DNA of 64,000 nucleotides, from NCBI RefSeq assembly GCF_901709675.1, contig NC_051094.1:18752501-18816500 (forward strand), given 5' to 3'. The position numbers and the translations under genes were made by a program. A model generated the notes under the pieces. It saw nothing but the letters and a program-made list of their open reading frames with translations. It ran no database searches and was not told the DNA's origin. This document shows positions 1 to 8,545 of the stretch, one piece after another (positions within the stretch are counted from its first letter, which is position 1; every line of letters begins with the position of its first letter). This DNA comes from Syngnathus acus (taxonomy: Eukaryota > Chordata > Actinopteri > Syngnathiformes > Syngnathidae).

Positions 1-172
1 GCATGTTTTTGGGAAGTGGGAGGAAACCAGAGTGCCTGGAGAAAACCTACGCGAACGTGGGGAGAACATGCAAACTCCACAAAGGGAGGGCCGGAGGTGG
101 AATCGAACCCGCACCCTCCTAACTGTGAGGCGGACGTGCTAACCAGTGCCCCACCGAGCCGCCTTATCAATC
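1..172 (-). repeat. tRNA-like SINE, 5' half, reverse orientation
   Basis: Read on the minus strand this is the head of a SINE family present at several places in the window (for example 22735-23083 and 26221-26577). A perfect pol III B box, GGTTCGATTCC, is at 99-109 (minus). The remainder matches the family body (GTGGAGTTTGCATGTTCTCC). It runs off the left edge of the window. Coding in either strand is not expected. Confidence 0.8.
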
Positions 173-249
173 CCCCGGGGAAATTCAGAAGCCATCTCAC
201 AACCGGGTGTTGATCAGTTGACAACTCCATCCTTCTTTTCAACTAAGTG

Positions 250-505
250 TCAACAACACGCGGCCACAAACGACACAACTACAAAGTCGTAGGGTGTCCT
301 GGTGCCAAGTGCACATATGGACACCCTTGTGTTTGAAAATGGTGTTTGTTCGACACAGAAGTCCAAAATGTCAGGTTCTGATCAGGGGAGCCGTTCCTCC
401 CAATCACGCCCTTCCAGGTCTCGCTGTCATTGCCTACGTGAGCATAACAGTCACCTAGCAGAATGATGGAGTCCACAGAACGAATGGCAGCGCATACCTT
501 GGCTT
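250..505 (-). pseudogene. LINE endonuclease fragment (RTE/CFDP2-like)
   Basis: The minus-strand reading contains DSIILLGDCYAHVGNDSETW followed by KGVIGRNGSPD, which resembles the GDFNAHVG...W.GVIGR.G core of apurinic endonuclease-like domains of LINEs (RTE/craniofacial-development-protein-2-like group). The GDFN catalytic stretch reads GDCY here, so the domain is inactive. Only about 70 codons survive, and the solo LTR at 511-920 begins just upstream of it. Family assignment is from motif memory. Confidence 0.55.
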
Positions 506-510
506 CAAGC

Positions 511-920
511 TGTCACGTGCCTGCGTCACCTGACTACCAGCTACGCCCACAATCAAGCCAATCACCAGCTCTATTTAAACTCCGTGAAGCCGGTGGTTGT
601 CAGTTCGTCCCCTTACCCTGCCCGTGACGCCACTGCTCACTGTGCTCTGCTCACTGTGCCCTGCCCGAACGATTCCCGTTGTCGACTTTGCTCGTGTTCT
701 GACCCGACTCGCCTTGCTCGCTCCCTGTTCTGACCACTCGGCTGTCCTCGACCACACTCTGATCGCCGCCTGCCTCAACCACCTGCCTGCCTCCGACTAC
801 GCGCTGCACTCTTCTGCTCAGCCACACCAGCCAGACCAGCAGTCCAGCATTCCACTTCCCCTTTCCCCTGTTCAATAAAGGTTCGTGCTGCATTTGGTCA
901 CCCTGTCTCTGTTCCTGACA
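511..920 (+). mobile_element. Solo LTR, sushi-type Ty3/Gypsy
   Basis: It starts TGTCACGTGCC and ends GTTCCTGACA, flanked by a perfect 5-bp duplication CAAGC (506-510 and 921-925). Inside are a TATA-like CTATTTAAAC near 573, the GTCAGTTCGT segment near 599 that starts the presumed R region, and a polyadenylation signal (CAATAAAGG) near 873. It is the same family as the LTRs at 3187-3731, 5394-5935 and 31807-32334 but shorter, with few of the 47-bp internal repeats. No internal region remains, so it is a solo LTR from LTR-LTR recombination. Confidence 0.88.
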
Positions 921-1019
921 CAAGCATATGCAGTGATCCCTCGCCACTTCGTGCTTGACCTCTAACGAATGTGCTACTTCGCAGGTTTATAAGTGATGGG
1001 ACAACAGAATTTAAATACA

Positions 1020-1800
1020 CGCTGATAGCACCTCTGAGCAATGTGCGTCACTGTGGACAAGCGCGGGAACCATGGCAGCCAGCCTGTCACAAACGAGGTA
1101 GGACAACTATTTGCAACACTGTTTATTTAGGGAATGCGAAAAAAGGAGAAGGGGAAAAGGGAGGCTGGAACGCCAGCAGAGCTGGTGCATGAAGCGACTG
1201 ACAAGCCGGTCAGCGAGCTTGCGTCGTTTATCGTGGTGGCATCTCATTACACAGCGGAACAGGCAAATGGCAATCAGGGGGTAGTGTGTGCGTCATGCCA
1301 GACAACCAGCCAGGCATACCGCGACACAGGAGATTAGGCAAACTGGAATCAGGTGGCAGGCGTGCGTGTGTCAAAGCAGACGGAACGGCGAGGACTGACC
1401 GATGAATGCCGTGTTTATAAGCGCCCTAATCAGCGGGTAACACGGGGCAGGTGGTGGTGCCGAGGTCCCGAGGTCTAGCACAGCGGACAGATCAGCCGGC
1501 CAGCAGGACAAGAGCCAAGACGTGACACAGCTGCGCACGAAGGAACCGTGCACCGCTGTGCAGAAAGAGTCGGGACAGCGGCAATGAGCGCTCATAGCGC
1601 GGGGTGTGCCTCTGAGCAATGTGCTTCAGTCAGCACAAGCACGGGGTGCGCGACTGGCTTCCGTGCACGTAGGAAAAAATCACTGCCGTCCAGGAGTTGG
1701 GACGGCGGCAATGAGCCCTGATTGTGTGGGGTGTGCCTCTGACCAATGTCACTGCGGACGTGACTGAGTTCAAGCGCCACGCGCGAGGAAAGAAGCACCA
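1020..1800. repeat. About 125-133 bp tandem repeat, interrupted by an LTR
   Basis: The phrase GCCTCTGAGCAATGTG (or near variant) recurs near 1030, 1608 and 1733, each followed by related sequence with GCGGCAATGAGC motifs. Once the LTR at 1085-1527 is subtracted, the spacing is about 125-133 bp, giving roughly three units. No coding function is visible. Confidence 0.6.
1085..1527 (-). mobile_element. Solo LTR of a second family
   Basis: Bounded by TGTCACAAACG and AGACGTGACA, with near-identical 5-bp flanks CAGCC and CAGCT. On the minus strand it has a TATA-like CTTATAAACAC near 1415 and an AATAAA signal near 1120 in the correct order for an LTR, so transcription would run right to left. Its body does not resemble the sushi-type LTRs of this window. 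It lies inside the tandem repeat described at 1020-1800. Confidence 0.65.
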
Positions 1801-2629
1801 GTCGGGAGATGTGACAATATCACATGTTTGGTCATTTGTTTAGTGTAAAGGTACAATACATGAACAGAAGAGTGTGGGAATGGATAATAAGAGAATGGGA
1901 AAGATTTGTGTAGTGTAAAACTATTGGGGAGGGTTTAAAAGGCTTTAATATTGCATATAGGACCACAATGCAACAGGAGATTTATACGCAATCGTGACTC
2001 ACCTTGGGTTTTGCTGTGCATGATGTCCGGGTTGGTGTAACGTGGTAATTCTGAAGGTGGACACTTTGCATTGCTTGGCAAGGAAAGTTACTCCCCAATT
2101 GACTTGCAATACACCCATGGCCTTTAGCGGCCAACAAGACAATATAATGGTGTTTCAATTTCTAAATAATACAAACAGTAATCCCTCACTACATCGCAGT
2201 TCGATTAGCGCGGCTTCAGTACATCGCAATTTTTTTTCCCATAAAAAATTAAAAAATTCACAAATTCAAAATAAACCTTCTAATTGAGGAATTATGGCAC
2301 GAAAGTTGCCAACACGCCAGCAGAAGGCAGGGAGTGTCCACACAATTGCAGTATGTACACTTGTAACTTTTTATTAAAAATGTTGTTATAATAATAAGAG
2401 CTAAGCTATTCCTTTGTCTTTAAAAGTCACAGCTTTTGAGGATATTTCAACTTGAAAAGCACCAGCTCTGAGCCATAGAATATACCTGTTGCAAAAAACA
2501 GCTTTAACACAATTTTTAAAAAATTCATTATTTTCCCTCTAGATGGCATCCAGTTGGTCAAAACGTTTTTACCCCAGTTAAATTCATAACCTGCCATTAG
2601 CAGTACATGGTTAGTAATGTCCTCAAAGG
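1801..2629. other. No gene seen; MITE-like fragment
   Basis: AT-rich sequence without a convincing reading frame. Around 2170-2230 it carries the TAATCCCTCACTACATCGC signature of a widespread fish MITE, also seen near 937, 8296, 50684, 56218 and 59960. The short ORFs here have no recognisable domain. Confidence 0.6.
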
Positions 2630-3186
2630 TACCGTATTTTCCGGACTATAAGGCGCACCTAAAAACCTAAAATTTTCTCAAAAGCCGACAGTGCGCCTTA
2701 TAGTCCATTGCGCCTTATATATGGATCAATTGATGAATTTGTTGATCCAAACTGGTTGTACACAGTGCTCTGCCAAAATGTTTCAGTACGTTTTAGTACG
2801 ACTAGTAAATTACAAGGTCACATCGCTTCCCAACATTACGGCAACTGTAGTCAGGGGGCGTCACCGAATAGCTGTTGTACCCGCGAGGCTATTTCATTTC
2901 AAAATAGGCTGCTCCGTTAATGTTTCGAGTAAATTTACGGATTGATATGGAAGGGTAACATAGGTAAGCAGTACAAATGGCTTAGATCGAACTTTAGTCA
3001 GTTCCGATCATTTTATAGGAGATCGTTTGAGAAACGCGATTGTTTACACTTTGCTGAGGCTCATGGGAGATTGCGAGCTGAGGCTCATGGGACTTTGCGG
3101 ATGGCTAATGCTATAACGATAGCTGCTATACGTACCAGGCTATTTCATGTCAAAATAGGCTGCTCTGTTAATGTTTCGAGTAAATC

Positions 3187-3731
3187 TGTCAGGGAACAAA
3201 GACAGGGCTACCAAGTGCAGCACGATCCTTTATTGGCAAAGGGGAAAAGGGGACGTAGAACGCTGGACCTGCGGTCTGGCTGGCGTGGCTGAGCAGCAGA
3301 GCACAGCGCGTAGTCGTAGTCGGAGGCAGGCAGGCAGGTGGTCGAAGGACGAGCAAGTAGTCGGGACAGGCGGCGATCAGAAGCGTGGTCGAAGGGCGGG
3401 CAGGTAGTCAGGACAGGCGGCGATCAGAAGCGTGGTCGAAGGACGAGCAAGTAGTCAGGACAGGCGGCGATCAGAAGCGTGGTCGAAGGACGAGCAAGTA
3501 GTCAGGACAGGCGGCGATCAGAAGCGTGGTCGATGTTCACGGAAGCAGTTGGCTACAAAGATCGGTCCGGGGAAAAAAAGGCAGCAGTGTCACGGGCAGG
3601 GTAAGCAGACGAACTGACAACCACTGGCAGAACACAGAGAGGTTAAGTAGGGGACCTAACGAGCTGTAGCAGGTGCTGGCAATTCCATGAGTAGGGCTTG
3701 GCTGGAAGTCAGGTGACGCGGGAACGTGACA
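3187..3731 (-). repeat. 3' LTR of the gag-only element
   Basis: TGTCAGGGAAC to GGAACGTGACA. It contains four tandem units of about 47 bp around GGTCGAAGGACGAGCAAGTA (3333-3535). On the minus strand the R region begins with GTCAGTTCGT (near 3617), the segment complementary to the primer-binding region. Confidence 0.9.
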
Positions 3732-3831
3732 GAACCCCCCCCCAAGAGACGGCCCCCGACGTCCCAAAAACAGAACCCCGAGCCAGAGCAGGAGGCCGGG
3801 CGGGAGGGGGGTTCCCCAAGACGCGCGGCAG

Positions 3832-5376
3832 TCAATAATCCGACAAGTCCGAGTCAGAACACATCGACCAAGCCCCGTCATCAGGCGGCACCACCGCCCA
3901 GTCCTCCTCCCCAGCAGTGGCATCGGGAGATGCCGACCTGGGGGCCGGCATGGGAACCGAATGGGTCCGTACCGGACGACTTCGAGCAGAAAGCCGGTCA
4001 GACCATAACACCACGCCCACCGGAGCAGAACCCGGCTGCGGACGTCGCAACGGCAGCCGAGTAAGGGCCCGGGCCATACGCCGCGGCTGACGGCGAGACC
4101 GGACCCGCGGCCCACGGGTTGGAGAAGCGGAGGGCCGAGAGGCAAGGGCACGGGCTGGAGTCGAATAGCGGGTCTGGAGCAGGGACTCGCGACAGGTGGT
4201 AGGGGGCAAGAAAACCGTCCCCAAACGGATCCCTGCTTGGCGGGTGCCCTTAGGTATCTTCTGGCAAGAGGCCACCCAGTGACCCTCACCCCCGCAGTAC
4301 AGGCAAAGCCTATCTCTGAGGCGCTTACTACGCTCCTTCACAGAGAGAGAGGTGCGTCCTATCTCCATCGGTTCCGGCCAGCTGGGAGTAGTAGTAAAGG
4401 CGCGCTGACTTTCGTGGACAGGGTCCCTGGCGGACGACAGGTCAGGCGGAAAAACCGGTGCTCTCCCTGACACCCGAGGTGTCGGGCTGATGTCACGGTG
4501 ACGGGGGGGCGGAGTCACCCTCCTCTCCTCGCGTCGCCTTGACTGGATCCGCCGGTCCACCCGTGCTGCCAGGTCCATGGCCACTTCAAGGGTCTGAGGG
4601 CGCTCGTAGGACACCATCTCGTCCTTGATATACTCCGCGAGTCCGTGGAGGAAGGCGCCGACGAGAGCCGGGGTGTTCCAGTCGCTACGATGCGCCACCG
4701 TCTGGAACCGGATGGCGTACTGGGCGACGGATCTGCTGCCTTGGTGCAGCGTGATGAGCTCCGTGGAGGCGTCCTCCGAGGCGGAGCCCAAGTCAAACAC
4801 GCGCAGGATCTCAGCTGCGAAGGCGTCGAACGACGAACAGGCGGGTCCCTGCCGCTCATATTCTGCCGTTCCCCACAGCCGTGCCTCGCCCGTCAGGTGA
4901 GTGAGCACGAAACCCACCTTGGCTGGTTCCGTGGCAAATGTGACGGGCTGGAGGTCAAACAAGACGCGGCAGTTTGTCAGAAAGGCCCGGACGTACTTGG
5001 GGTCACCGTCGAACCTCGCGAGGTTGCTGAGTCTGGGCTCAGGGACGTCCACGAGCTGCCTGGGCGCCGAGGCAGGATGGGGCGTGGACATAACGGTGGG
5101 CTGATCGGCGGGACTGAGCGGAACGGTCGTGGACAGGGCTCGCGCAAATCGGTCTGCAGCAGCCAGAGGAGCCAAGTCTTTGAGGTCCCTGAGAGCCTCT
5201 ACCAGTTCCTGGTGGAGCTGATGGTGCTGCTGGAGCTGCTGTTGCTGCTGCTGGAGCTGCTGTTGCTGCTGCTGGACGGCCCTCGTTAATGCCGCCATCT
5301 CCTCTGAGGTCTTGCTGAGCTCCCACTCCGTGTGGGTCAGGCGGTCCAGGTCTGAGGGATCGTGCGCTGGTTGCAT
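3832..5376 (-). CDS. gag: Gag polyprotein of a sushi-type LTR retrotransposon
   Basis: An open frame of 514 codons whose ATG lies only 17 nt inside the 5' LTR. Residues 1-60 carry a glutamine-rich coiled-coil-like stretch (QQQQQLQQQ) encoded by CAG/CTG-type repeats. Residues about 115-280 are the retrotransposon gag (capsid) domain, recognisable by RFDGDPKYVRAFL, LTGEARLW and SVAQYAIRFQ, the pattern shared with PEG10/RTL-type domesticated gags. A CCHC zinc knuckle, CLYCGGEGHWVASC (C-x2-C-x4-H-x4-C), lies near residue 360. The acidic tail ends SDSDLSDY. Gag assembles the cytoplasmic particle that packages element RNA. There is no pol downstream; the stop is 100 bp before the 3' LTR. The intact frame suggests a young copy or one mobilised in trans; domestication is possible but unsupported. 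Confidence 0.92.
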   Translation of the reverse strand: MQPAHDPSDLDRLTHTEWELSKTSEEMAALTRAVQQQQQQLQQQQQQLQQHHQLHQELVEALRDLKDLAPLAAADRFARALSTTVPLSPADQPTVMSTPHPASAPRQLVDVPEPRLSNLARFDGDPKYVRAFLTNCRVLFDLQPVTFATEPAKVGFVLTHLTGEARLWGTAEYERQGPACSSFDAFAAEILRVFDLGSASEDASTELITLHQGSRSVAQYAIRFQTVAHRSDWNTPALVGAFLHGLAEYIKDEMVSYERPQTLEVAMDLAARVDRRIQSRRREERRVTPPPRHRDISPTPRVSGRAPVFPPDLSSARDPVHESQRAFTTTPSWPEPMEIGRTSLSVKERSKRLRDRLCLYCGGEGHWVASCQKIPKGTRQAGIRLGTVFLPPTTCRESLLQTRYSTPARALASRPSASPTRGPRVRSRRQPRRMARALTRLPLRRPQPGSAPVGVVLWSDRLSARSRPVRTHSVPMPAPRSASPDATAGEEDWAVVPPDDGAWSMCSDSDLSDY

Positions 5377-5393
5377 TTTAGGTCAGTTCGTTC
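5377..5393 (-). other. Primer-binding region with self-priming complementarity
   Basis: Only 17 nt separate the 5' LTR from the gag ATG, and they read GAACGAACTGACC... on the minus strand. The reverse complement contains GTCAGTTCGT, identical to ten bases at the presumed 5' end of the transcript inside the LTR. This fits the self-priming mode known for the Tf1/sushi group rather than priming by a host tRNA. Confidence 0.65.
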
Positions 5394-5935
5394 TGTCAGG
5401 GAACAAAGACAGGGCTACCAAGTGCAGCACGATCCTTTATTGGCAAAGGGGAAAAGGGGACGTAGAACGCTGGACCTGCGGTCTGGCTGGCGTGGCTGAG
5501 CAGCAGAGCACAGCGCGTAGTCGTAGTCGGCAGGCAGGCAGGTGGTCGAAGGACGAGCAAGTAGTCGGGACAGGCGGCGATCAGAAGCGTGGTCGAAGGG
5601 CGGGCAGGTAGTCAGGACAGGCGGCGATCAGAAGCGTGGTCGAAGGACGAGCAAGTAGTCAGGACAGGCGGCGATCAGAAGCGTGGTCGAAGGACGAGCA
5701 AGTAGTCAGGACAGGCGGCGATCAGAAGCGTGGTCGATGTTCACGGAATCAGTTGGCTACAAAGATCGGTCCGGGGAAAAAAAGGCAGCAGTGTCACGGG
5801 CAGGGTAAGCAGACGAACTAACAACCACTGGCAGAACACAGAGAGGTTAAGTAGGGGACCTAACGAGCTGTAGCAGGTGCTGGCAATTCCATGAGTAGGG
5901 CCTGGCTGGAAGTCAGGTGACGCGGGAACGTGACA
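5394..5935 (-). promoter_or_regulatory. 5' LTR of the gag-only element
   Basis: Nearly identical to the LTR at 3187-3731, with the same 47-bp tandem units. It carries the promoter for the minus-strand gag. The R-start segment in this copy reads GTTAGTTCGT, one base off the 3' LTR version. Confidence 0.88.
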
Positions 5936-6662
5936 AAATCTACGGATCGATATGGAAGGGAAACATAGGTAAGTAGTACCAATGCGTTAGATCGAACTTT
6001 AATCACTTCCGATCATTTTATAGGAGATCGTTTGAGAAACGCGATTGTTTACACTTTGCTGAGGCTCATGGGAGATTGCGAGCTGAGGCTCATGGGACTT
6101 TGCGGATGGCTAATGCTATAATGATAGCTGCTATACGTACCAGGCTATTTCATGTCAAAATAGGCTGCTCTGTTAATGTTTCGAGTAAATCTACGGGTCG
6201 ATATGGAAGGGAAACATAGGTAAGTAGTACCAATGCGTTAGATCGAACTTTAGTCAGTTCCGATCATTTTATAGGAGATCGTTTGAGAAACGCGATTGTT
6301 TACACTTTGCTGAGGCTCATGGGAGATTGCGAGCTGAGGCTCATGGGACTTTGCGGGTGGCTAATGCTATAACGATAGCTGCTATACGTACCAGGCTATT
6401 TCATGTCAAAATAGGCTGCTCTGTTAATGTTTCGAGTAAATCTACGGATCGATATGGAAGGGAAACATAGGTAAGTAGTACCAATGCGTTAGATCCAACT
6501 TTAGTCAGTTCCGATCATTTTATAGGAGATCGTTTGAGAAACGCGATTGTTTACAGAGGGCTCGTTGGTTATTGGCTAGTGGATGCATACCGCAACCCTA
6601 GTCAACCTCAGTTTGTTGCAGTATAGCTTCTATTTTATGCGCCTTATAATCCGGTGCGCCTT

Positions 6663-8015
6663 ACCCGGACTGTCTCAGTAATTATAGGCCAGTTTCAAAC
6701 CTCCCATTCATAGCAAAACTTCTTGAAATAGTAGTAGCACAGCAGCTTATTGATTACATGGTCGCCAATAATCGATATGACTCTTTTCAGTCTGGTTTTA
6801 GAGCTACTCATTCCACTGAGACAGCACTTGCTAAAGTGACTAACGATCTCCTCATAGCTATGGATTCAAACACTTCATCTGTACTGTTGCTACTCGATCT
6901 TAGTGCTGCCTTCGACACTGTAGACTTTGATATTTTATTAGGGCGTCTTAAAAGTTGTGTTGGTATTTCAGGGTCAGCACTAGGCTGGTTCCATTCCTAT
7001 CTATCAAATAGGACGCACCGAGTGGTCCATGGCAATGCGTCCTCTGAGCTCTATAATGTTACGTGTGGTGTCCCACAGGGATCGGTCCTCGGACCAATTT
7101 TATTTAATAAATATAATATTAGTTTTCAATGCTACGCGGATGACACCCAATTATATATGCCGTTATCGATGACAGATCCGCGGGATTGTTGTAATCTTGA
7201 GGCATGCCTTGCGGAGATCAAGCAATGGATGTCTCTCAACTTCCTTCGTCTTAACCCAGATAAAACTGAGATGTTGATAATTGGTCCAACTCGTTTTCAA
7301 CACTTGTTCAAGGAAACCGCTATAACTATAGATAACCGTACTATCACTCAGAGCGATACTGTAACTAATCTCGGGGTAATGTTTGACCAAACTCTCTCCT
7401 TTCAAAAGCACATTAAGAATATAACCAGAATTGCGTTCTTTCACCTTCGTAATATTGCAAAGATTCGTCCGATCCTCTCGACCGGTGATGCGGAAACTAT
7501 TATACATGCGTTCGTCACGTCGCGCCTGGACTACTGTAATGTATTATTCTCTGGTCTTCCTAAGTCCCGCATCAAAAGTCTACAGTTAGTACAAAATGCT
7601 GCTGCAAGGCTGCTCTCACGGACAAGAAAATTTGATCACATTACCCCAATATTAGCCAACTTACATTGGCTCCCGGTCCATTTAAGATGTGACTTCAAGG
7701 TTCTTCTATTAACCTATAAATCACTGCATGGCTTAGCGCCTTCGTATCTCGTCGACCTAGTTGTTCCTTATGTTCCGTCTCGTAACCTTCGTTCGCAAAA
7801 CGCTACCCTTTTAGCGACACCGAGGGCCAAGAAAGTGTCTGCAGGGTCTAGAGCATTTTCTATCCGGGCTCCAGAGCTTTGGAATGCCCTCCCAATGGAT
7901 ATTAGGACTGCTACCTCAGTAGAAACATTTAAGACACGTTTAAAGACACATTTCTATGACATGGCCTTTAACTAACTTGTAGTGGCCGATTCGGCCGGAG
8001 TTTGTTTTGTTTTCT
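6663..8015 (+). mobile_element. L2/CR1-like LINE fragment flanked by 23-bp direct repeats
   Basis: LINE sequence begins with RT codons (CLSNYRPVSNLPFIAKLLE) and ends in a short 3' UTR (GTGGCCGATTCGGCCGG). The flanks 6640-6662 and 8016-8038 are the same 23-bp sequence, which is part of the host element's GCGCCTTATAATCCGG terminus. The usual 3' tail of this family, seen at 49765-49937, is missing. Confidence 0.7.
6665..7975 (+). pseudogene. LINE reverse transcriptase, 5'-truncated, with internal deletion
   Basis: An open frame of about 435 codons (405 from the first ATG at 6758). It shows RT motifs in order: NYRPVSNL, QSGFRATHSTETAL, LLLDLSAAFDTVD, GVPQGSVLGPILF and CYADDTQLYM (catalytic YADD), followed by the thumb/C-terminal region ending HFYDMAFN. 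Compared with the relative at 49442 it lacks about ten residues between ILFN and KYNISF, removing part of the palm just before YADD. The endonuclease and upstream ORF are absent. It cannot encode a functional LINE protein despite the open frame. L2/CR1 clade assignment is from motif style. Confidence 0.82.
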
Positions 8016-8056
8016 CGCCTTATAATCCGGTGCGCCTTTTAGTGCGGAAAATACGG

Positions 8057-8545
8057 TAATCATAATGTTAGAGTCACCCTCTAGTGCCAATATAGCTCAC
8101 AATTCCTCAATTTAGTTTACTTTTGCAAAAAAAGTTAGTCAAATGATACAGAGCACTCCTAAGAATAAAAGACGCAAGGATTTTTCTACTGATGAGGAAA
8201 ATGTAATGTAGTACAGCGATTCCTCATTCATCGTGGAAGATGCGTTCCAGAACAACGAAAAACTAAATCCATGAACTAGAAACGGTATACAGTAATCTCT
8301 TGTTTATCGCGGATAATTGGTTCCAAGACCACCAAGACGATATGTGAAAATCCGCGATGTGTCACCCTTTTATTAACATACATACATTGTTTGTGTATCA
8401 ATAAGTGTATATTAAACCATATAAGTGCATATGTTATCATTTGAAGATTAAATAATAGTTTCAAACATGGAAATACTATATTAATACGTAGTTTAAATGA
8501 CATACAGAAAATAATGTATAAATAATATAAAGTCAAAGTCAAAGT
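8057..8545. other. MITE fragment, no gene
   Basis: From about 8286 the sequence (CAGTAATCTCTTGTTTATCGC onward) matches, in reverse orientation, the segment at 59745-59985 beyond the 3' end of a second copy of the same LINE. The remainder is AT-rich with no coding signal. Confidence 0.6.

Larger units (their letters stand above)
3187..5935 (-). mobile_element. Gag-only sushi-type Ty3/Gypsy retrotransposon
   Basis: Two LTRs (3187-3731 and 5394-5935) differ by my reading at three substitutions and one 3-base gap. They enclose 1662 bp that holds only a gag gene. The whole is flanked by a perfect 5-bp duplication AAATC (3182-3186 and 5936-5940). The polypurine tract on the minus strand is the G-run just before the 3' LTR (3733-3745). 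Protease, reverse transcriptase, RNase H and integrase are absent, so movement would need enzymes supplied by a relative. LTR near-identity indicates recent insertion. Confidence 0.93.
2892..6560. repeat. 251-bp tandem repeat, about 4 to 5 units, split by an LTR element
   Basis: Units begin TTTCAT(G/T)TCAAAATAGGCTG at 2892, 3143, 6148 and 6399. Spacing is exactly 251 between 2892 and 3143 and between 6148 and 6399. The 3143-to-6148 interval is also 251 once the 2749-bp LTR element and its 5-bp duplication are removed. Units are nearly identical, so amplification is recent, and each contains two copies of GAGGCTCATGGGA. No reading frame persists across units. Confidence 0.88.
2632..8056. mobile_element. 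DNA transposon with TACCGTATTTT ends, carrying nested insertions
   Basis: Left end CCGTATTTTCCGGACTATAA and right end (reverse complement CCGTATTTTCCGCACTA) form an imperfect terminal inverted repeat rich in AAGGCGCACC, flanked by TA dinucleotides at 2630-2631 and 8057-8058, as expected of a Tc1/mariner-type TA target. No transposase is left. The interior holds a 251-bp tandem repeat (2892-6560), an LTR retrotransposon (3187-5935) and a LINE fragment (6663-8015). Excluding the nested elements it is about 1.3 kb. Confidence 0.7.

Noticed and set aside
3333-3535. CRISPR-like array of 47-bp units
   Set aside because: The units are head-to-tail without unique spacers and lie inside an LTR; this is a eukaryotic minisatellite.
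4645-5289. A 214-codon plus-strand ORF
   Set aside because: It lies entirely antisense to the gag frame at 3832-5376, whose capsid and zinc-knuckle motifs are clear; the antisense frame has no domain.
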